DNA from: Atopsyche davidsoni
Lineage: Eukaryota > Arthropoda > Insecta > Trichoptera > Hydrobiosidae
DNA length: 64,000 nucleotides
Direction: 5' to 3'
Assembly: GCA_022113835.1 (NCBI GenBank)
Contig: JAILWY010000010.1
Span: 11,166,501 to 11,230,500 of the forward strand
A program made the translations under genes and the position numbers. Below, in pieces: positions 46,851-60,180 of the stretch. The notes under the pieces were generated by a model. It saw only the letters and a list, made by a program, of their open reading frames with translations. It searched no databases and was not told the origin of the DNA. The stretch's first letter is position 1, and each line of letters begins with the position of its first letter.

Positions 46851-49720
46851 GTGAGGACTTAAAATATTACGCTGCGTCCAGGCATGGCCGAGTTTCGTTA
46901 TCCATAAATTAGTATTGCAGGTTATTGTTTTTGTTAAGAACTGTGCAGTTGCACGCAATTCCTTCAAGCTGGCAGTCGAAGATAAAACACAGACACAGTC
47001 GCAACCGGCCATGATATGCGGGGAATTCACGACGCTTAGCATCTCTTTCTCTTGGAAGTGTATGTGCATTGTTCCATTGAAAATTTAGCACACATTGCTG
47101 TCTATTTAAATAATATAATTTATATTTTCGTAAATCATATTTTGAAACCTTTGCATTTATATCGTCAAATTAACGTATTTGAAAAATCTTTGTCGTTGGA
47201 ATTGTCAGACTCGGCTGACATAAGTTTTACACCCCTCAATATCGATTGGAAGTTTTCACAACATTTCTAAAATTAAATTTTATTTTGTAAACAGTAATCA
47301 CAAAGTAATTGTAACATAAAAGAGAGTAATGAATGCGGCAGAAATAATGTTAAGCTGTACACTGCAGTGTGATAATATATGTGTAGGAATTACAAGTGCA
47401 GATCCAGTGCTATCGAAGACCCACTGACACACTTACGTCAGCCTTAGAAGGTTTCATATTATTTTAATATTGTTGTGACTGATTAGGCATATTACAAATT
47501 AATAAATTAAATTAATCATTCTTATTTGATATACTTTTCAAAGACATCGAAACATTATATTATTGTACTAGCTATCGTAATTATCTTTTTTTTTTAAATT
47601 CTGTTTAAAATATAAAATAGTAATATTTCCTGGATTGATATCCACGGTATCGAACAATTGAATACAAGATATCAATAAGTTGTAACATATAACCTTGCTG
47701 CTAGATACCACAGGTTTAAGTGTGTTGTACCACATCATATTCCATTTTGAGGAAACTAAAATATTAGGGTTTTCGCCTTTTTAATATGGGACTCGTTCCC
47801 AAGATATAATGGAGAGGACCACTTTTGGATGAAATCGAATAATGTTATACCGGATCAATTCTCAATACAATAGTAGATCTGCCAATCTGAGACGTGACAT
47901 TAGGTTTTATGTATCAGTTTTTGATCATACGAAATGACCACATCCCAGGCTTGTAGGATGTGTTTTGTATGACGCATACTTTTGCATCGCTTTAGACCTC
48001 TATCAGCGGAAATGCCTGAGTATTTGTCTTTCGTCATTCCCAGGCTGTCGAGGAGGGCGGGAGGTCATGGCCTGCAAGTCGAAACCTGCGAGCTACATCG
48101 CAGAGGGTCTGGGGACAATTTATTACAGACTTACACATGCGTTGTATTTTTATACTTGAAAGTAACTTAAAATTTGCGTTTTTTTTATTATTTAAAACTT
48201 TTTGATAATTTTTTAAGTAAGATAGAAATGATATTGTTTAATTTTAATAAAAAAAATTTTAAATCTTATAATTGGTAAATTGATAAAATATTTATATATT
48301 CCTTCGTTGCATGCACTCTCGTGACTTCAGCGCGCACCTCTAACTGCGGAACGACCTCTCGTGCTGAATGCGGTCCTGGTGATGTAATTCTATCTGAAAA
48401 TACCACCGGAGTTCAGACTTCAAAATAGAGTGACACCGCCCGGCCACCAGGTGTGTTGACTTCTGCGAAGATTCTTCCACGACAACGGACCGGGCACACG
48501 ACCCGAAGCGTGGAGCTCCTTCAGTCCGTAGACTCCGGTTTTTTTTAATCTAGAGAATATCGTAACGTGATCCTTTTTCGTCCTCTGTCAAATTTGATTA
48601 TGCTCAGTGATTACTGTCCCTCATTTACTTGCGCCCGAGTTAAACAGACAAACAGTGCATTTGTAATCATTAATGAATTATTATTATACACTGCCGACAC
48701 TAACAGCGAGTTAGATATAGTATATTTAGTAGATATTTACTGTCTTGGATGTTACGGGCCAATGTTTTATAGTCTATATTTGTATTTGGATAATACAGTA
48801 TATGTTTATTTACTTACATCAATTAATTTAGGCTTAACGTTTATTTTCAGGTATGCCAAAATTATAAATCTTAATACTAGTAAAAGGCATAACCTTAACT
48901 TTACTTAATGCTCATTAGCAAAATAATTAACCTTTATATGCAAAAAAAATATTACCGATACTCTATTTCTACTAAAGGGAATGGTTAGTATCTTGAATAT
49001 ATTGGCTAAGATATGGCATGGCATTACGCCCATGAACCTTCGCTTACTCGCGTAAGAACTATTACTGAGCAGCAAATAGTAAACCAATAATGTTAAGTTC
49101 ATTATTGCTTTGGTATAATATTAAACTATTATTAATGTACGTGCCAATTACAAAAAAAATCTTCACACATATATACGTGGAAAATTTAATAATCATTATA
49201 TATGGAAAAATATGTAAATCAAAACTAAAAATAAATAAACAAAAAAAAAACTAAAAGTTATATGTTTTCATCTCCATACAACGTGTTTTGTCCTCACATA
49301 GTACTAACGTGTCAAAGAATGACTTAGATTAACATATAAATAAGGTGCATCTTATTGCATAAATAATAGTACATGGTCAGATGAACACGCTTACTCCCGG
49401 AGCTGCCAATGCAGAGTGTCCGCTACGGGAAACGACCTCGAAGACGCTAGACGTTAAAAGCGTTGGTCTCAAAATATATAACAGAATAATGTGGAGATAA
49501 TCCTCATTATTCCACGGATTTCCTACTCGATACGTTTTTTACGTAAGTATAAAAGTAGAAAAAAGGAATAAATAATGACAGTTTAAAGTGAAACTGTGCT
49601 ATTAACGACGTACAGCTACTCGATTCTACGTGTGGCTTTTTATGTGTTATAAGTCATATAAAATGAAATATTGCAAGAAATCGTTTTGATTTTTAAAATA
49701 AAAAAAGGTTTCCTGTAGAC

Positions 49721-49916
49721 CAGAGGTGTCAAACTCAATTTTGCAGAGGGCCATATATTAAATTTAGAATGTGTAGGCGGGCCAGATTCAAATAAAATAA
49801 GTCTAAAAGCTCTAAAAAGCATGATTCTTCTATCTGTGACACATTGGGATCGCGGGCCGTATTGATACGGCTCGAGGGCCGGATGCGGCCCGCGGGCCGT
49901 ATCTTTGACATGACTG
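49721..49916 (-). mobile_element. Short hAT-type element C (196 bp), sibling of B
   Basis: It starts CAGAGGTGTCAAACTC and ends GACATGACTG. It is flanked by CTGTAGAC on both sides (49713-49720 and 49917-49924). It is the same family as 31498-31700 in opposite orientation, with shared words such as GGATGCGGCCCGCGGGCCGT. It is non-coding. Confidence 0.9.
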
Positions 49917-52189
49917 CTGTAGACAAAACTCGTCTTGCAAGCTTGTAATTTTCGTAGTCCTCCGAGAAATCTACGTGAAGAAATTAGTTTCATTCTCGGA
50001 CCCGGTGCTGTATTAAGGCACAAAGAAGTGTAGACCGAATTATAGTCTATAAAATTATTTGGTATGAAGATTTACTCGCAGAATTTGAGGGTAATTGAAT
50101 GCTCCCCTTTCAAAGGGCTCGGTTGATACATCATCAGCCCGCACTCGGCGACGTGCCTCAGGAGCGGGCTGGCGGTCCAGCGTCCGAGACTGTCGCGCGA
50201 GCTCTGGAAGGAAGCCAAGCGGCGGCCGCTCTGGAGGACCGGAAATAACCCGACGTGGGAACACGGCCGTCTTATAATGATGCCTGCATTGTGCTGTCGT
50301 GGTTGCAACCGCCCGAATTTCATATTTTATTATTTGTAACAGGAAGTTTGCTCGATGAGATGACAGACTGGTTTTTAAATCGCTATCCGTAAAACATGAT
50401 TTTTAATCGATATTACGTATCTGTCAAATAGAATCATCATAGTAAACCCACCTAGAATATTTCGCTACAAATATTTTTTTTACCTTATGGTATAAGTATG
50501 CACTAAAATTCATAGTATAACAAACACACTTATAAAATATATATAAAAATAATCTCGAAGGTCAAATTAAACACAGTTTATATTTTTTTAATAACTTCAA
50601 TACGATATGACTTGTAGCGAATTTCCCATTTATTTTCAAGCCGTTAAATTGACCGTGCAGGTTCTGGATGAAACTGAAAATGAAACTGCCTCGAGCTTAT
50701 AGTTCGATAATCCTCACAAAACTAGGGTGCGATTCTCAGTTTCAACGATTACAATTGTGAATAAGAATAGATAGTGAAAATTTTATACATTGATATAATA
50801 TGCAACCCATTTTTGACTAACAGAAGGATAGTCATATGGCATTGAAAAATATAAAACTATCTCAAGTCAAAAGTCAAATGATATTATTTTTTTTTGTTAG
50901 TTAATTTACAAGAATATTTATTGGAGCAGGTATATAATGATATTGCACTAAAGAACGTTTCCGATAAAAAGTAGCTTTGCATCGCTATTGCATTATTCTG
51001 TTGGATAGAATATTTTCCCGAGTAGGCAGGCACACAGCTCGAGTCACGATCGAGGTTCGTATTGTTTATATACGATGCAGGCATATCGGAACAAGGCAGA
51101 GCGGGGCTCCCTAGCCGTGGGGCACTGCCCGATGTTTCCAGAACACATCGCAAAATGAACGACGTAGAGCCTTCTCAAGTTCTGCGGTGAGTCACTCGAT
51201 TGATACTCAATTGGTATACGAGCTTTGCGGTATGGCGCAAACAAAACGACTAAATTGTAAGCAAATCGCTCTTAAACCTGACGCGCTGTGTAAATATAAT
51301 ACTTTACACATACATGGATATACTTCATATAAACTTCTGTGTGTGAGGTTTTGAAGAAAAATGTATTTTTTTATGTATATAATATACAATACTATATATA
51401 TATATTGTCTTACAGCCTATTGTGTTTTTGGGTGGTCCATTGCTAGGGTAATTCAGACTCGATTTATTGCTGTGGTACTACTTACTACCCGCATGCATTT
51501 TATTACCATGCAAATGAGTTTTCATTGTTTCAACAAGCAAGCAGAAAAATGACAGATTTTTATATTTTGGTTTATTGTATGCCTTTGCTGCTATTTAAAC
51601 CAGGGGCAAAACTCAACAATAACTGAAATACAAAAAGTCTGTTTTTTTTTAATAATGACATGTAAAATAACCAGCCATTCAACTTAACCCGCTATCAATT
51701 TTCTTGATTTAAGATGACAATGGAATTATGAATTTCAATGATTTCGTGTTTCTTCTTTTCGGATGAGACCATGTGTTTTTAAGTAACCTATACCCAATAT
51801 ATCTCATCGATGGGGGGAGGGGATAAAGCAGGCGTCAAAATTTTACAAAACCCGTTCAATGTCCAGTGGTTAGCAGATTTTCTTACCGATTGAGTTAATG
51901 GCTCGATGCAAGATTATAATATTTCAAAATTAAGATATTTTGAATTAAAAAAATCTGAATGTAGAACGGCAAGGTGCTTGCTCGCTCCTTCTGCAAGTGA
52001 CCTGCTCTTACAGACTATCGATTTGTTTATAAGATAAAACTATTTTAAAATTTGAAGTTTGCTTTGTCGCACCATGGCATAACGCTGAAACCATAGATTC
52101 ATGAAAATACGCCACCAAACGGTATTTTTTGTCCAGATTAACAACCGGGCAGCAGTCACTCTGCAAATGCTCGTCGAAGGGTCCGACTT

Positions 52190-52400
52190 CGGAATCGGTT
52201 TTGTTTATTACGTCTCGAGTGATTATGCACGGGTCGGGCGGCTCGCCGCGCACAGCTGGCCCGCGTCCTTGGCCGCACATACCGTCACGACCGCTGCGTC
52301 CGCCGGCCGGCCCGTCCTCCCGGGCTTCTCGGGGCCTCGCGGCTCGTCCCGACCTTCCCTCGCGAGAAATCACCCGCGCCGAGGGACAGGGATAGCGCTC
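52190..52400. other. GC-rich patch
   Basis: A high-GC, CpG-containing patch. Open frames on both strands give Arg/Pro/Ser/Ala-rich translations without known domains. It might be regulatory or a remnant; it cannot be assigned. Confidence 0.35.
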
Positions 52401-52449
52401 AGCTATTTCGAGGAAGGGAGCCCCTATTTCGCCCCGCTTTGGTGTACTC

Positions 52450-52710
52450 ATAAAAGCCTCTGCACACGTAGCAACAAATCGTGCCATCAACATGCAACCA
52501 GCCAATAGCGTCCCTTTATGTTGGGTGTTTTTTTGTGGTTTTGCCTAAAGGCCTCTACACACGTAGCAACAAATCGTGTAACCAACTTGTAGCTAGCCAA
52601 TAGCGTCCCTTTATTTTGAGTGCTATTCGTGGTTTTGCTTAATATGTAGGACGCTTGGCTAGATGCAAGTTGGTGGCATGATTTGTTGCTACGTGTGTGA
52701 GACCTTAATA
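52450..52710. mobile_element. MITE cluster: two direct units and one inverted
   Basis: Two direct copies of a ~95-bp unit (about 52450-52543 and 52544-52639) share CACACGTAGCAACAAATCGT and AGCCAATAGCGTCCCTTTAT. An inverted copy of part of it follows (52640-52708: TTTGTTGCTACGTGTGTGAG on the + strand). Units 2 and 3 form a hairpin-type MITE; unit 1 is an extra direct half. No coding sequence and no clear target duplication were seen. Confidence 0.8.
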
Positions 52711-53428
52711 GAGCTTCCTTTACATACACACACACATACAAATATAAATTTCAATAAAAGTTTCTAATTTTTATGTTTTGAAACGTGGAGGGACGTATCT
52801 TTGACGTTAAAAATTTGATAAGTTGTCTTCACTGTCAAACACCAAAGCAATTAAAATGTTTAGAAAAACAATACATTTGATCACAACATGAAAAAATATT
52901 AAAGCCTGGTATACATATTTATTTTAATCAATTTATTTATGTGCGCTTCAAATTATTTGAACGACTGTGGCCGTTCCCGGGAAGCGCCGTGAAGGTCAAA
53001 AGAATTGCCAAAAATGTTTCCATCGTGCAGTTTCCATTATCGTTGTTAGCACGTTGGAGTGATTTATTTATGAAGCGAGTGCGACAAATAACACACTTGA
53101 AGGCAATCAATAATATCCGTCTGAGGTTGAATTCAGAGCGCGTCGTTGAGCACACTCCTCCCAGCGCAAAGACGCGCTGCGATGCCTCAATACTCTATCT
53201 AGTCTTTACGTAGAATTTTGAACAAGAAACGTATTTGAGCTAAATTTTGTTATCTTTTCATTTCTAATCCAATATTTGTATAATTTTGTAGGTTATCTAT
53301 CTATCATAATAAATACGGGGAATTTTCTGTATCAACACAATAAATATATTTTAACATTCGATATATTTTTTAGAAATGAATATTTAAAATAGGGATTTTA
53401 TAAGTTAATATTTTTTCAGTTGTAATGC

Positions 53429-53638
53429 TTATAAAATATCGTTTAAAATTATTGCTTGTCGTTTATAAATGCTGTTCCATCCACCGCAGAGATTAGTTGT
53501 TTCCAGGCAGATCGAGAAGTCCAGATTGGACTTCCCTCGGAGATCGTGGGCCACGGTGATATCTCTGAAGTAGATGTGCTCCTCTTCTCGGTATTCCGGT
53601 GTATCAGTCGGATCGCTGCAATACTTCGATAGGCGCAC
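53429..53638 (-). other. Unexplained coding-like frame on - strand
   Basis: On the - strand the sequence reads SKYCSDPTDTPEYREEEHIY, then FRDITVAHDLRGKSNLDFSI. Codon composition looks like coding DNA, unlike the AT-rich surroundings. An acceptor-like TATTGCAG precedes the SDPT part and a donor-like GCG|GTGGAT follows LETTNLC. I do not recognise the protein. It could be an exon of an antisense nested gene, a processed remnant, or chance. Confidence 0.25.
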
Positions 53639-56053
53639 AGGCCGCGAGGCTAGTCATTGCCTGGGAGTGCTATTGACCCCTGTATTGTTTCCCGAGAGGT
53701 CGCGGTGCTCAGACGCTGCAGAAAGACGGATTACATAAAATTGAGGCTTCTCTTCTGACGCAAGCAGTTTAGTCACATTTAGGACAGTACGCCGCGTATT
53801 ATTCCTGCAAACTTAAATTATAATGATTTTATTTTATTTAAAATCACGTATTGCGCCGTTTGAGCGTTATGAACTTTTGTGTGATTATACTCTTATTACA
53901 GTACTGAGTTTTTTTATTTTTTTAAATAAATTAGCTAGCTACCTGAAGGTAACTAAAATTAGTAAGATCATATTTTTGAAATATAAATTACTGCATAGAG
54001 ATAGGATATTGGGTATAATATACTAGGCAATCAACTCAAATGCTGTCTACACGTTTGACTGGATTAAAAAAGAAGTAGCTATGTCGCGGGGCTCGGGGCG
54101 CCTCGCTTGCTCGGGCATCTTGTCGCGGAGAAACGCGCCGGCCGAACGGCACCGGCCACCGTCGCGGATACTCAACTCTCAAGGTCAAGTCTGCCGTGCC
54201 TCAGCATCCTGGGGCACTCCAGCTGTCTCCGCGCCGGCCTGAGCACGCAGGGTCGCCGGCTATGCTCTCATTAGATGCATGCATGTTCACAAGTACACCG
54301 CGACGCTGGCATTTACAGGCACTAGGTCATTATGTTCACATCATTCCTTTATTAATATTTTAAAAAAAATGTTATTTTAAAGTCAGTATTCGAAGCATTA
54401 GCTCACTTGAGTAGTTTCAGTAGTTATTCTTGCGCGTATCGCATATATTTTAGTATGGAATAAATATGCAGTAGAAAAGTCTCAATACACATTCCTCGTA
54501 GCCTACCAAAACGTGTCACGCAAATTAATAGTTTGCGGCCGAAAATTATTTTTAATGTAATAAAGATTACTCTCACGTTTTACAAATGGCAGCGTTGAAT
54601 TCGTGGCGAAGTTCAAAGATCCCTGCCAACCAGACGCCGATTCTATACATTATCGTCACTTCAATGTTTATAACGGAATGTTAAATATTTTTTTATCCAT
54701 AGCTTTTACTTTAAATTGTCAGTAGTTTAACCGAATGTAGAAATAGTGCTGTTGTACTCGATTGTTTTGATCAATTCGCGTGTCTTTTTGTTAGAAAAGA
54801 TGTGAAAATATTTTCAACAAACAGAATAGAAGTTGATAAAATGATGAAATAGTAAACACTAAAGTATAGATATTCATTATAAATTGATTCCGGAAAATCT
54901 TGACAATAGAATATATACAATAAGCAAAGCTTCGTACATACCATGAACATATATTGGCTCCAATATTTTTTATTTAATAGTTCAAATGTGTTATAGATCT
55001 TTCGTTGAATATACTAAAATATCACGGATATATTTCTCGATGTAAAATTTTACGCAAAAAAAACTCGTCAACGTACAAATTGCGAAAATACAAAATTATT
55101 GCAAATAAACAATATAACCACTTTTTAGGGGAAAAATCCCCGAACTATGCACCTTTTGTGCACGACTGCCTGACTGGCTTGACACAGTAGTGTTTTTGTT
55201 TCATTTTTGCGCTTCAAAACCGGGACCGCTAACCGGCTGGGTGGCCGGGACCCAAAACCGGGAGCGGGGCGGGAGTACCGCAAGGCGGCGCAGGAGGGGC
55301 CCGGGAAACCGGTTGATAGCTTTACTTTTTTATTGCACGCTACATACTTCAATAAAATGATCAAGTGGTACTTCGTATCCCATACGTGTATACTTTGCAA
55401 ATGTCTCGGGCGTTTTCAAAGCATCATCACAAGTTTAAAATGATTACTACATTCAATGTCAAACGAACGTTAAAATTCAGGTCTGAATATTGTAGTGATT
55501 AGAAGAAATAACACTTTGTTGGTTGAATTCGTATTCTTATTTACTCAGTGATGTCAATATTAATACCTAATGAATAATTATTACTCGAGTGTATAGATTC
55601 TATAGAAGGTCACTAGAACATGGATCACATAACATACGTTTAAATAAAAATTCATATGCAAAAAAATGGTTGTTCAGATATATATATATCGCTTAACATA
55701 AAATGTTTATAAAAGTGATGGAATGACTATACAGAAATATTAACATAATAATAAATATAACAGTCAGATGCACAAAAAGTGAACGCCATAAAAGGGGTGA
55801 GGTCCAACCCAATCGAGGCAACCAGTAACATCGAACTATCTTCTATTATATATCATATATATCTCAGTTTTATAAATGGAGTTCACTTAGCTCTACAAAA
55901 TTGACTGTAAATTTAATAAAAATCAGATCACAATATCTGGGTCTTAAAGTCAATAAAATCGCAAAACGGTTAGACCTAATAACTACACACGATACAATTT
56001 ATCGGTTGGTCGATGGTTGTGTTTAAATGGGTGTAGGGGTCTTTAGTGAAGAC

Positions 56054-56391
56054 CATAGGTTCCCAACGGGGGCGGTACCGCCCCTCAGTGGGCGCTGGAG
56101 CTTTCCAAGAGGGCGGTAGCGGGTTCAAGGGAAAATGAATGAACTTTTTGCATTTAAATATTTTTGATTTGTGCTGTAGATTTTTCACAAAAAAACGAGA
56201 AAATTATCAAAAAAACGAGAAAAATATTTTTTTATTTATTTGGGCAGCAATAAATAATATACAGAAAAAAATTATAACTGATATTTTGCGCAAAGGGGGG
56301 CGTTAGAATTTATTTTCTTGTCAAGGGGGGGCGTTGGAATTTTTTTTTCTTATCAAGGGGGCGGTGGACAATAAAAGGTTGGGAACCTATG
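56054..56391. mobile_element. hAT-type non-autonomous element (338 bp)
   Basis: The inverted ends CATAGGTTCCCAAC are perfect over 14 bp. The flanks GTGAAGAC (56046-56053) and GTGTAGAC (56392-56399) differ at one base. The interior has GGGGGCG runs near both ends and an AT-rich centre. A related central stretch (AACTTTTTGCATTTAAAT) occurs at about 30197-30214, suggesting another relict there. No transposase. Confidence 0.87.
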
Positions 56392-56664
56392 GTGTAGACC
56401 CACTGCTTTCCGGATCTTCCCTAGACGTTAAGACCCCACCAAGACTCGCCGCATTCTTGGAGTCATCATGAGTTTACCAGTCTACAATGGAGTTATTTAA
56501 GGCTTGATAATCTTTTCTTATACATCTTTCTAATTGATATTTTTATTAATATTTGATTGATAAAAGTATTGAAATTTCACCTTTAACAAAAAATAAGTCA
56601 AAATTAGCGTTGTCAAATAAATGGCTTTTATCAAATGTTTTAAATAAAATACTTTTGTGATTTG

Positions 56665-56722
56665 TCCACATGTTTAATTTTATTTGTAACCGATTTCGCC
56701 AATCTTTAGCAATTCTTATGCA
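56665..56722. repeat. Degenerate solo arm of fold-back family
   Basis: GTAACCGATTTCGCCAATCT with a preceding TCCACATGTTTAATTTTATT resembles one arm of the elements at 22681 and 33917. Confidence 0.6.
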
Positions 56723-58881
56723 AAATTCACTTCTACTGTGCTGGGTTCAAAAGTAAGAAAAAAATATTTGGCTGCTTCATGGTTCGTTATTTATCATGCG
56801 ATTATTCAAACCTAATTTTTATTTCACCGCCATAGTTGTGTTCGAATGTGATAGCTGACAACAAGACAATGGTGTAAATTGTTGAACAAGGTTATACCGA
56901 TTAACTGTAGTTGAACACACCAATAAAATAATTTCTCACTTCAAATAAACAGCAAGATCACAGATGTCGTCAGCAAGCTATGAAATTCAACGCACCCTCC
57001 AACAAATAACTCTTCTTTTCCTATGAGTTACGGATTTATCAAAAAATTCTTTTTAATCGACAAAAATTCCATTTTAAAAAACTTGAGGTATTTCCATATA
57101 AAAATATATTAAATTTTTTTACATCTTATTTCTCATCGGTGTGAATCTCTTACATAGATGGATATTTTATCTCAGTTTTATTCAACATAAATTACCATTC
57201 AACCTGAAGCTTGGCACCGAGAACAATGGTGGATGAAGGGTATTTTGAATCACTTCGGTCACAAAACAGCAAAACGAATATCTTCCACGCGCTCTCCCGA
57301 CAGCGTTTCAAGCACACAATGCTCGCTTTAGAACTAAGCTTATTCCTGAATGCAATTCTTAGCGCAGCGTTGACCTCCTTTACTTTAATATACCATGTCG
57401 TATGGTACGCTAGACAAAATTTATTTATATATATTTCTATTATATATGCATAAATATATATGTGTGTATGTGTTACATGGTTATATGCCTAAAGAACAAA
57501 GCATTTAAAAATTTAAATTAAATTTTTATGTTTCATCTTTAAAAGTATTCTACGATCCAGTATCTTTTTAAGTCTTATAAAAGCTAAGCATGATCATACT
57601 TTAAGACCGTGTGAACAATTGCCAATGACCAACTAAAACATTTCTCCAGTTGTCTTACGTTATATCGAGCTTTATTTTTATGCTGAGTAATGAATTTATA
57701 TAGCTGCAAGTGGAAAAAATATAATAGCGAAATGATCTCTTTGGTGAAAAATTACGCACAACGTTGGCCGACTAATTTAATTATACTGTGTATTTATATT
57801 ATAAACTAATGTTAAATATTTACTAATAATAGATATTTAAGGAATTAGTATATTGTTTACGTGCATTTTATTGTAATATAATTTTATTACCATGAATATT
57901 CCAATATGTGTCACTCTAATGCGTGTCTCGTTTTTAATCTTTGAGAAGCTTACGTAAAATGCCCAGTCAAATTCAACTGGGATTTTACTACTCAATAGCA
58001 AAACTAATAGAATAGTTATTTTGTTATATTTGTATGCCGTCATAATAACTAGGTCTACGGACACCGCACTGCTCTCTTGATGATTTGACATTGAATTTGA
58101 TTAGTGATGACTTTGGCTCCGGCGCCGATTCCCAGTTTTTATGAAGCCATACTAATAATACCTCATCCATACAGTATTTTTTGTAATCAATACTTTTAAT
58201 CTCAATAAAATGAAATATGTATAAATAATAGTGTTTTTTCTTGTTCGTTGGTTTTATAACGCTTATGCGTTAATGACTGTACCATCTGCCTCTAGTCTGT
58301 TGTGATCGTTATAAACGGCGAATCAAATCACCCGTAAATAAGAGCAAACATAAGTCATAGAACATACGTTTTCATCGGCAGCAGTTCCAGTGGTATGCAG
58401 AATTCACTTGTGACTCCCGTAGCGAAGCTTTCTCGTCACTCGTCGGTTTATCTACCTACACCAACGCTCGCACACGAGAACGTCTCTATTATGTTTCTTT
58501 ACCAAGCCACGAACGCAAGAAACAATGCAAGGTTGAGCTGTGAAAAATCAAAGCCAATCATGATGCATGTAACAGTTTTTACACAGATGTTTCTCGGCAA
58601 TAAGAGAAACGGCAACTTTATTTTCTCACATGGGAACCGTCGGTGGGAGACGCGATTGTCATGCGTCCTAGTAGGTGATCATCAAACTCAGTTGACCTAA
58701 CTGTACTTAAATTATTTTTAAAAAATCAAGATGCATATAACTTTTTAAAAACAATTAATATATTCATGTATTGCACTTTACCGTTTCGGTCTATCAACGT
58801 TTCCAAAGCGATTGGTTTTTACGTGCTCAGTGTTTTTATCTTGACATCAAACTTTATTCAAAGGCTGCTTTTAATTTTCAG

Positions 58882-58991
58882 CTCGATGACAGCGCCCTCC
58901 AGGTCTTTAAGGATGGAGACTATGGCCCTTACCTGGACTTGGAGTCGTCACTTAGTGAACAGCAGGAGGAGCTGGAAGGATTCCACGCGAA
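58882..58991 (+). CDS. Fhos: Fhos exon, GBD continued
   Basis: After TTTTCAG the exon reads LDDSALQVFKDGDYGPYLDL then ESSLSEQQEELEGFHA, and leaves in phase 2 at GCGAA|GTGAGT. FHOD proteins have the same order: a LEDCALQ-like start, KDGDYG, YLDLE, then EQ.EELEGF. This completes the GTPase-binding domain and starts the linker to FH3. It joins 46850 in phase 0 with no gap in the domain. A perfect palindrome begins 19 bases beyond the donor. Confidence 0.95.
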
Positions 58992-59010
58992 GTGAGTACT
59001 GCATTCAGCC

Positions 59011-59044
59011 TAATACACTTACTGTAAGTACAGTAAGTGTATTA
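59011..59044. repeat. Perfect 16-bp palindrome beside an Fhos donor
   Basis: TAATACACTTACTGTA (59011-59026), AG, then its exact complement (59029-59044). It lies 19 bases past the 5' splice site of exon 58882-58991. Confidence 0.95.
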
Positions 59045-60062
59045 CTTTTTTAGCAAGTGCTAAAAAAAATATTATTATGATAAATTCTTGCATAGAGACA
59101 GTTTTTTTTACTTTTAAAAAATAATTTAGTTGATGAAATTCAATGATGAAAGATTTACATATTTTGGGTAACAGTGATTTCGGATACCTGTGCAAAATGG
59201 GAGATGGCTCTCGGCCAGGGCTTCCATCATCACCTGTCGCCGGCAGTATCCACGGTCCAAAACACGAGTGTTACATTCAATAATTAAAATTCTAATGTGC
59301 ATCTGCATTATTTTCGGGTAGTACAAGTTTACCGTCACATCGCGAGTGCATCCACATTTTCAGTTAGAAATTAATTTCTACGTGTAGTTGAGGTAATCTA
59401 TTCTTATAAATAAACTCAAAGCAGTCACAGTTACACAAATCGATTTAATAATATGATTCTTATTATACGTTATTTTTTTAAGGAGATAGGTTTTACGAAT
59501 AAATTATATCTCAATTTAAACTGAACCCCGATCTGCACGGCATTTCATCATGGCATCATTACTGAGGGACTTTATGCTATGTAATGTGGTAGAAATATTA
59601 TACCAATTTAGGATGGTTGCAGCTGCAAGTAAAGTTTACTTGAGGCGGTGCACGTCTCCTGACGAGCTCGCCGGCTCTTACTCGCCAGGTCAGGCGGGGG
59701 TCGAGCCGCCCGTGCCCTGTGTGCTAATCCAATCATTGTATTACTTTAATACAACCATAAGTAATAGTATTTTATACCAATCATCACACTGAATTACCCA
59801 CGCGTTTCAGTGCGAGAACGACACCACTCTTATACGCGTTATTCACACGAATGTTGTGGATTATGCGTAAATATATTTTTAAACCCATTAACTTCGTTAG
59901 GTATCGATGGTTAAAATTTTTGTCAAATGGTATCATTATACGCAATGAAGACGCGTGTAGTTTTTCGCTGGGGCGATGGTAGGTCCTCGGGTGGGCGAGT
60001 CGTTTGAGGCACCTCGCGCTCCCGACGCACCCCACTAATATCTGAGATTATCTAGCGAGAAT

Positions 60063-60180
<118 letters not shown>

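Larger units (their letters stand above)
46851..58881 (+). other. Long Fhos intron (12 kb)
   Basis: The GBD reading joins 46850 to 58882 without missing residues, so no constitutive exon is needed here. It contains hAT elements (49721 and 56054), a tandem/inverted MITE cluster (52450-52710), GC-rich patches at 48310-48540, 50090-50290, 52190-52400, 54080-54270 and 55200-55320, and a - strand open frame at 53429-53638. I recognise nothing in 46900-48300, 50350-52000, 52750-53400, 54300-55200 or 56730-58880. Confidence 0.65.
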
